DNA from: an uncultured Pelagibacteraceae bacterium
GTDB taxonomy: Bacteria > Pseudomonadota > Alphaproteobacteria > Pelagibacterales > Pelagibacteraceae
Direction: 5' to 3'
Assembly (NCBI GenBank): GCA_902520335.1
Contig: CABYNS010000004.1
Location: forward strand, 1 to 61,446
DNA: 61,446 bases
Position 1 is the stretch's first letter; each line of letters starts with the position of its first letter. The position numbers and the translations under genes were made by a program. Below are positions 59,850 through 61,446 of this stretch, in pieces. The notes below the pieces were generated by a model, which saw nothing but the letters and a program-made list of their open reading frames with translations, was not told the origin of the DNA and did no database searches.

Positions 59850-61446
59850 ATGAATAAAATACTATCGCAGGCATTAAAGAAAGCTGTCTCTGAATATAGC
59901 CCCGAGGTTAGAGAAGTCCAAAAAAGTAATAGACCAGATTTATTCTCTTTAAATAACGAAACTGAATTATTTCAAAATGATAAGGGCATAATAATTAAAA
60001 TTGACCGATCAAAAGATATAAACCTAACTGACTTTGGTAAGGCAACTTTAAAAGACAGATACCTTGGTCACAACGAATCTTTTCAAGATTTATTTGCGAG
60101 AGTAGCTAGTACATATGCAGATGACAATTTGCATGCGCAAAGAATTTATAATTATATAAGTAATCTCTGGTTCATGCCAGCTACACCTGTTTTGTCTAAT
60201 GGTGGAACTAAAAGAGGATTACCAATTTCATGTTTTTTAAATGAAGCATCGGATAGCTTAGGCGGCATTCTAGATCTTTGGAGTGAAAATGTTTGGTTAG
60301 CCGCAAAAGGTGGAGGTATTGGAAGTTATTGGGGAAATTTGAGATCAATAGGTGAGAAGATTGGTAAAGTTGGAAAAACTTCTGGGATTATTCCGTTTAT
60401 AAAAGTGATGGACTCATTAACTATGGCAATCAGCCAAGGTTCATTAAGAAGAGGATCTGCAGCATGTTATCTTCCAATTGACCATCCTGAAATAGAAGAG
60501 TTTATGGAAATGAGAAGACCAACTGGTGGTGATCCGAACAGAAAAGCATTAAATTTACACCACGGTGTTTTAGTTTCTGATGCATTTATGCGAGCTGTAG
60601 AAAATGATGAGCAATGGGCACTAAAGAGTCCTGCTGACGGAACTATTCAACAAACTATATCTGCAAGAAATTTATGGATTAGATTATTAACAGCAAGAAT
60701 TGAAACAGGTGAACCTTATATTATTTATATTGACACTGTTAATAGACAAATACCGCAACATCATAAGCTTGCAAACCTTACAGTTAAAACTTCAAACCTT
60801 TGCAGTGAAATAACTTTACCTACTGGTATCGATAAAGATGGAAGAGATAGAACAGCTGTTTGTTGTTTGTCCTCATTAAATTTAGAAAAGTATGATGAGT
60901 GGAAAGATGATCCAGATATGATTGGAGATGTAATGAGATTTTTAGATAATGTTTTATCTGATTTTATCAACAAAGCACCTGAGCAATTTAGAGATGCGAA
61001 ATACTCTGCTGAGAGAGAAAGAAGTGTTGGGTTAGGAGTGATGGGTTTCCATTCTTTCTTACAGAAAAAAAGAATTCCACTAGAGTCTGTGATGGCAAAG
61101 TCATGGAACAAAAAGATTTTTAAAAATATTCATGAAAAAGTTAATCAAGCTTCAAAAGATTTAGCTGAGGAAAGAGGTGCATGTCCAGATGCTGCAGAAT
61201 ATGGTTTCAAAGAAAGATTTTCAAATAAGACCGCAATAGCACCAACTGCATCTATTTCAATAATCTGCGGAGGTGCATCACCAGGAGTAGAGCCTATTGC
61301 AGCTAACAGTTATACTCACAAAACTTTGTCAGGATCTTTCAATGTAAGAAATAGATATCTTGAGGAGATTTTGGAAAGTCACGGTAAGAATGATGATGAG
61401 ATATGGTCAACAATAACTACTAATCAAGGTTCAGTTTCGCATCTAG
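59850..61446 (+). CDS. nrdA: Class I ribonucleoside-diphosphate reductase, alpha subunit (3'-truncated by window)
   Basis: The first 532 codons are present and the frame runs off the window end. The chain reduces ribonucleotides to deoxyribonucleotides with an NrdB radical subunit. Visible residues are the redox cysteine in LPISCFLNE (residue ~128) and the active-site N-x-C-x-E in SNLCSEITLP (Cys ~318). Compared with E. coli (Cys225, Cys439) the N-terminus is about 100 residues shorter, and no N-terminal ATP-cone is seen. The C-terminal PTASISIICGGASPGVEP block is standard. The ATG is preceded by repeated TATTAACA sequences and NrdR-box-like sites. Confidence 0.9.
   Translation, partial: MNKILSQALKKAVSEYSPEVREVQKSNRPDLFSLNNETELFQNDKGIIIKIDRSKDINLTDFGKATLKDRYLGHNESFQDLFARVASTYADDNLHAQRIYNYISNLWFMPATPVLSNGGTKRGLPISCFLNEASDSLGGILDLWSENVWLAAKGGGIGSYWGNLRSIGEKIGKVGKTSGIIPFIKVMDSLTMAISQGSLRRGSAACYLPIDHPEIEEFMEMRRPTGGDPNRKALNLHHGVLVSDAFMRAVENDEQWALKSPADGTIQQTISARNLWIRLLTARIETGEPYIIYIDTVNRQIPQHHKLANLTVKTSNLCSEITLPTGIDKDGRDRTAVCCLSSLNLEKYDEWKDDPDMIGDVMRFLDNVLSDFINKAPEQFRDAKYSAERERSVGLGVMGFHSFLQKKRIPLESVMAKSWNKKIFKNIHEKVNQASKDLAEERGACPDAAEYGFKERFSNKTAIAPTASISIICGGASPGVEPIAANSYTHKTLSGSFNVRNRYLEEILESHGKNDDEIWSTITTNQGSVSHL

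Noticed and set aside
1..61446. Insertion sequences, prophage, toxin-antitoxin or restriction systems
   Set aside because: No transposase, integrase, terminal inverted repeats or defence-type genes were recognised.

Overview
The window looks like chromosomal DNA of a SAR11 (Candidatus Pelagibacter-like) marine alphaproteobacterium. The base composition is very AT-rich with long A/T runs. Genes are packed with overlaps of 1-17 nt, proteins in the variable regions are lysine- and asparagine-rich, and solute-binding-protein transporters are abundant. The gene set fits this lineage: a taurine-type uptake cluster with an omega-aminotransferase and alanine dehydrogenase, a dimethylglycine/sarcosine dehydrogenase-like protein, ornithine-lipid genes and a TRAP transporter. 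No rRNA, CRISPR array, transposase or phage gene was seen. There is one tRNA (Met, CAU).

Layout. 1-8.9 kb is a surface-glycan island with nucleotide-sugar epimerases (two related to CDP-paratose 2-epimerase), glycosyltransferases, an FkbM methyltransferase, a radical SAM protein and an Ldh-family dehydrogenase. 8.9-15.3 kb is a TauABC-like transporter divergent from an omega-amino acid:pyruvate aminotransferase and alanine dehydrogenase, which together would import taurine-like amines, transfer the amine to pyruvate and recycle the alanine. 15.3-21.4 kb holds a UDP-glucuronate 4-epimerase-like gene, a DMGDH-like flavoprotein, a BASS transporter, a regulator with two winged helices and repeated upstream operators, a pair of small paralogous membrane proteins and tRNA-Met. 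21.4-29.4 kb is a second glycan island: rmlB-rmlA-rmlC in one operon with a DUF4422 protein, a sugar C-methyltransferase and an RmlD-like reductase. This suggests a branched 6-deoxysugar.

29.4-33.6 kb is a polyamine and methylthioadenosine block: apt, mtnP, mtnA, a FucA-like class II aldolase and a fused SpeD-SpeE. It suggests spermidine-type synthesis coupled to MTA salvage through an aldolase ('DHAP shunt'). 33.7-35.9 kb is a polar amino-acid ABC transporter without its ATPase. 36.1-43.8 kb may be a phosphate-stress block: a UMF1-family transporter, a GDPD-type phosphodiesterase, a large secreted protein with weak PhoX resemblance, olsB-olsA, and a secreted acidic beta-helix protein. Several upstream regions carry 11-bp-phased repeats resembling PHO boxes.

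43.8-53.1 kb is mixed housekeeping and glycan genes: a divergent M24-fold hydrolase, DUF6165, GT9, GT4, a thioredoxin-fold protein, gamma carbonic anhydrase, a PNPOx-like protein, a beta-hydroxyacid dehydrogenase, an MFS transporter, rpoZ with a long acidic tail and a class III CoA-transferase. 53.2-61.4 kb is a TRAP transporter with an internal terminator, dusA, a TauE/SafE exporter, DUF2061, phosphomannomutase and the 5' part of a class I ribonucleotide reductase large subunit behind two NrdR-box-like sites.

A recurring design is a strong hairpin directly after each of the three solute-binding-protein genes, before the rest of the transporter operon. This would favour excess binding protein over membrane components.
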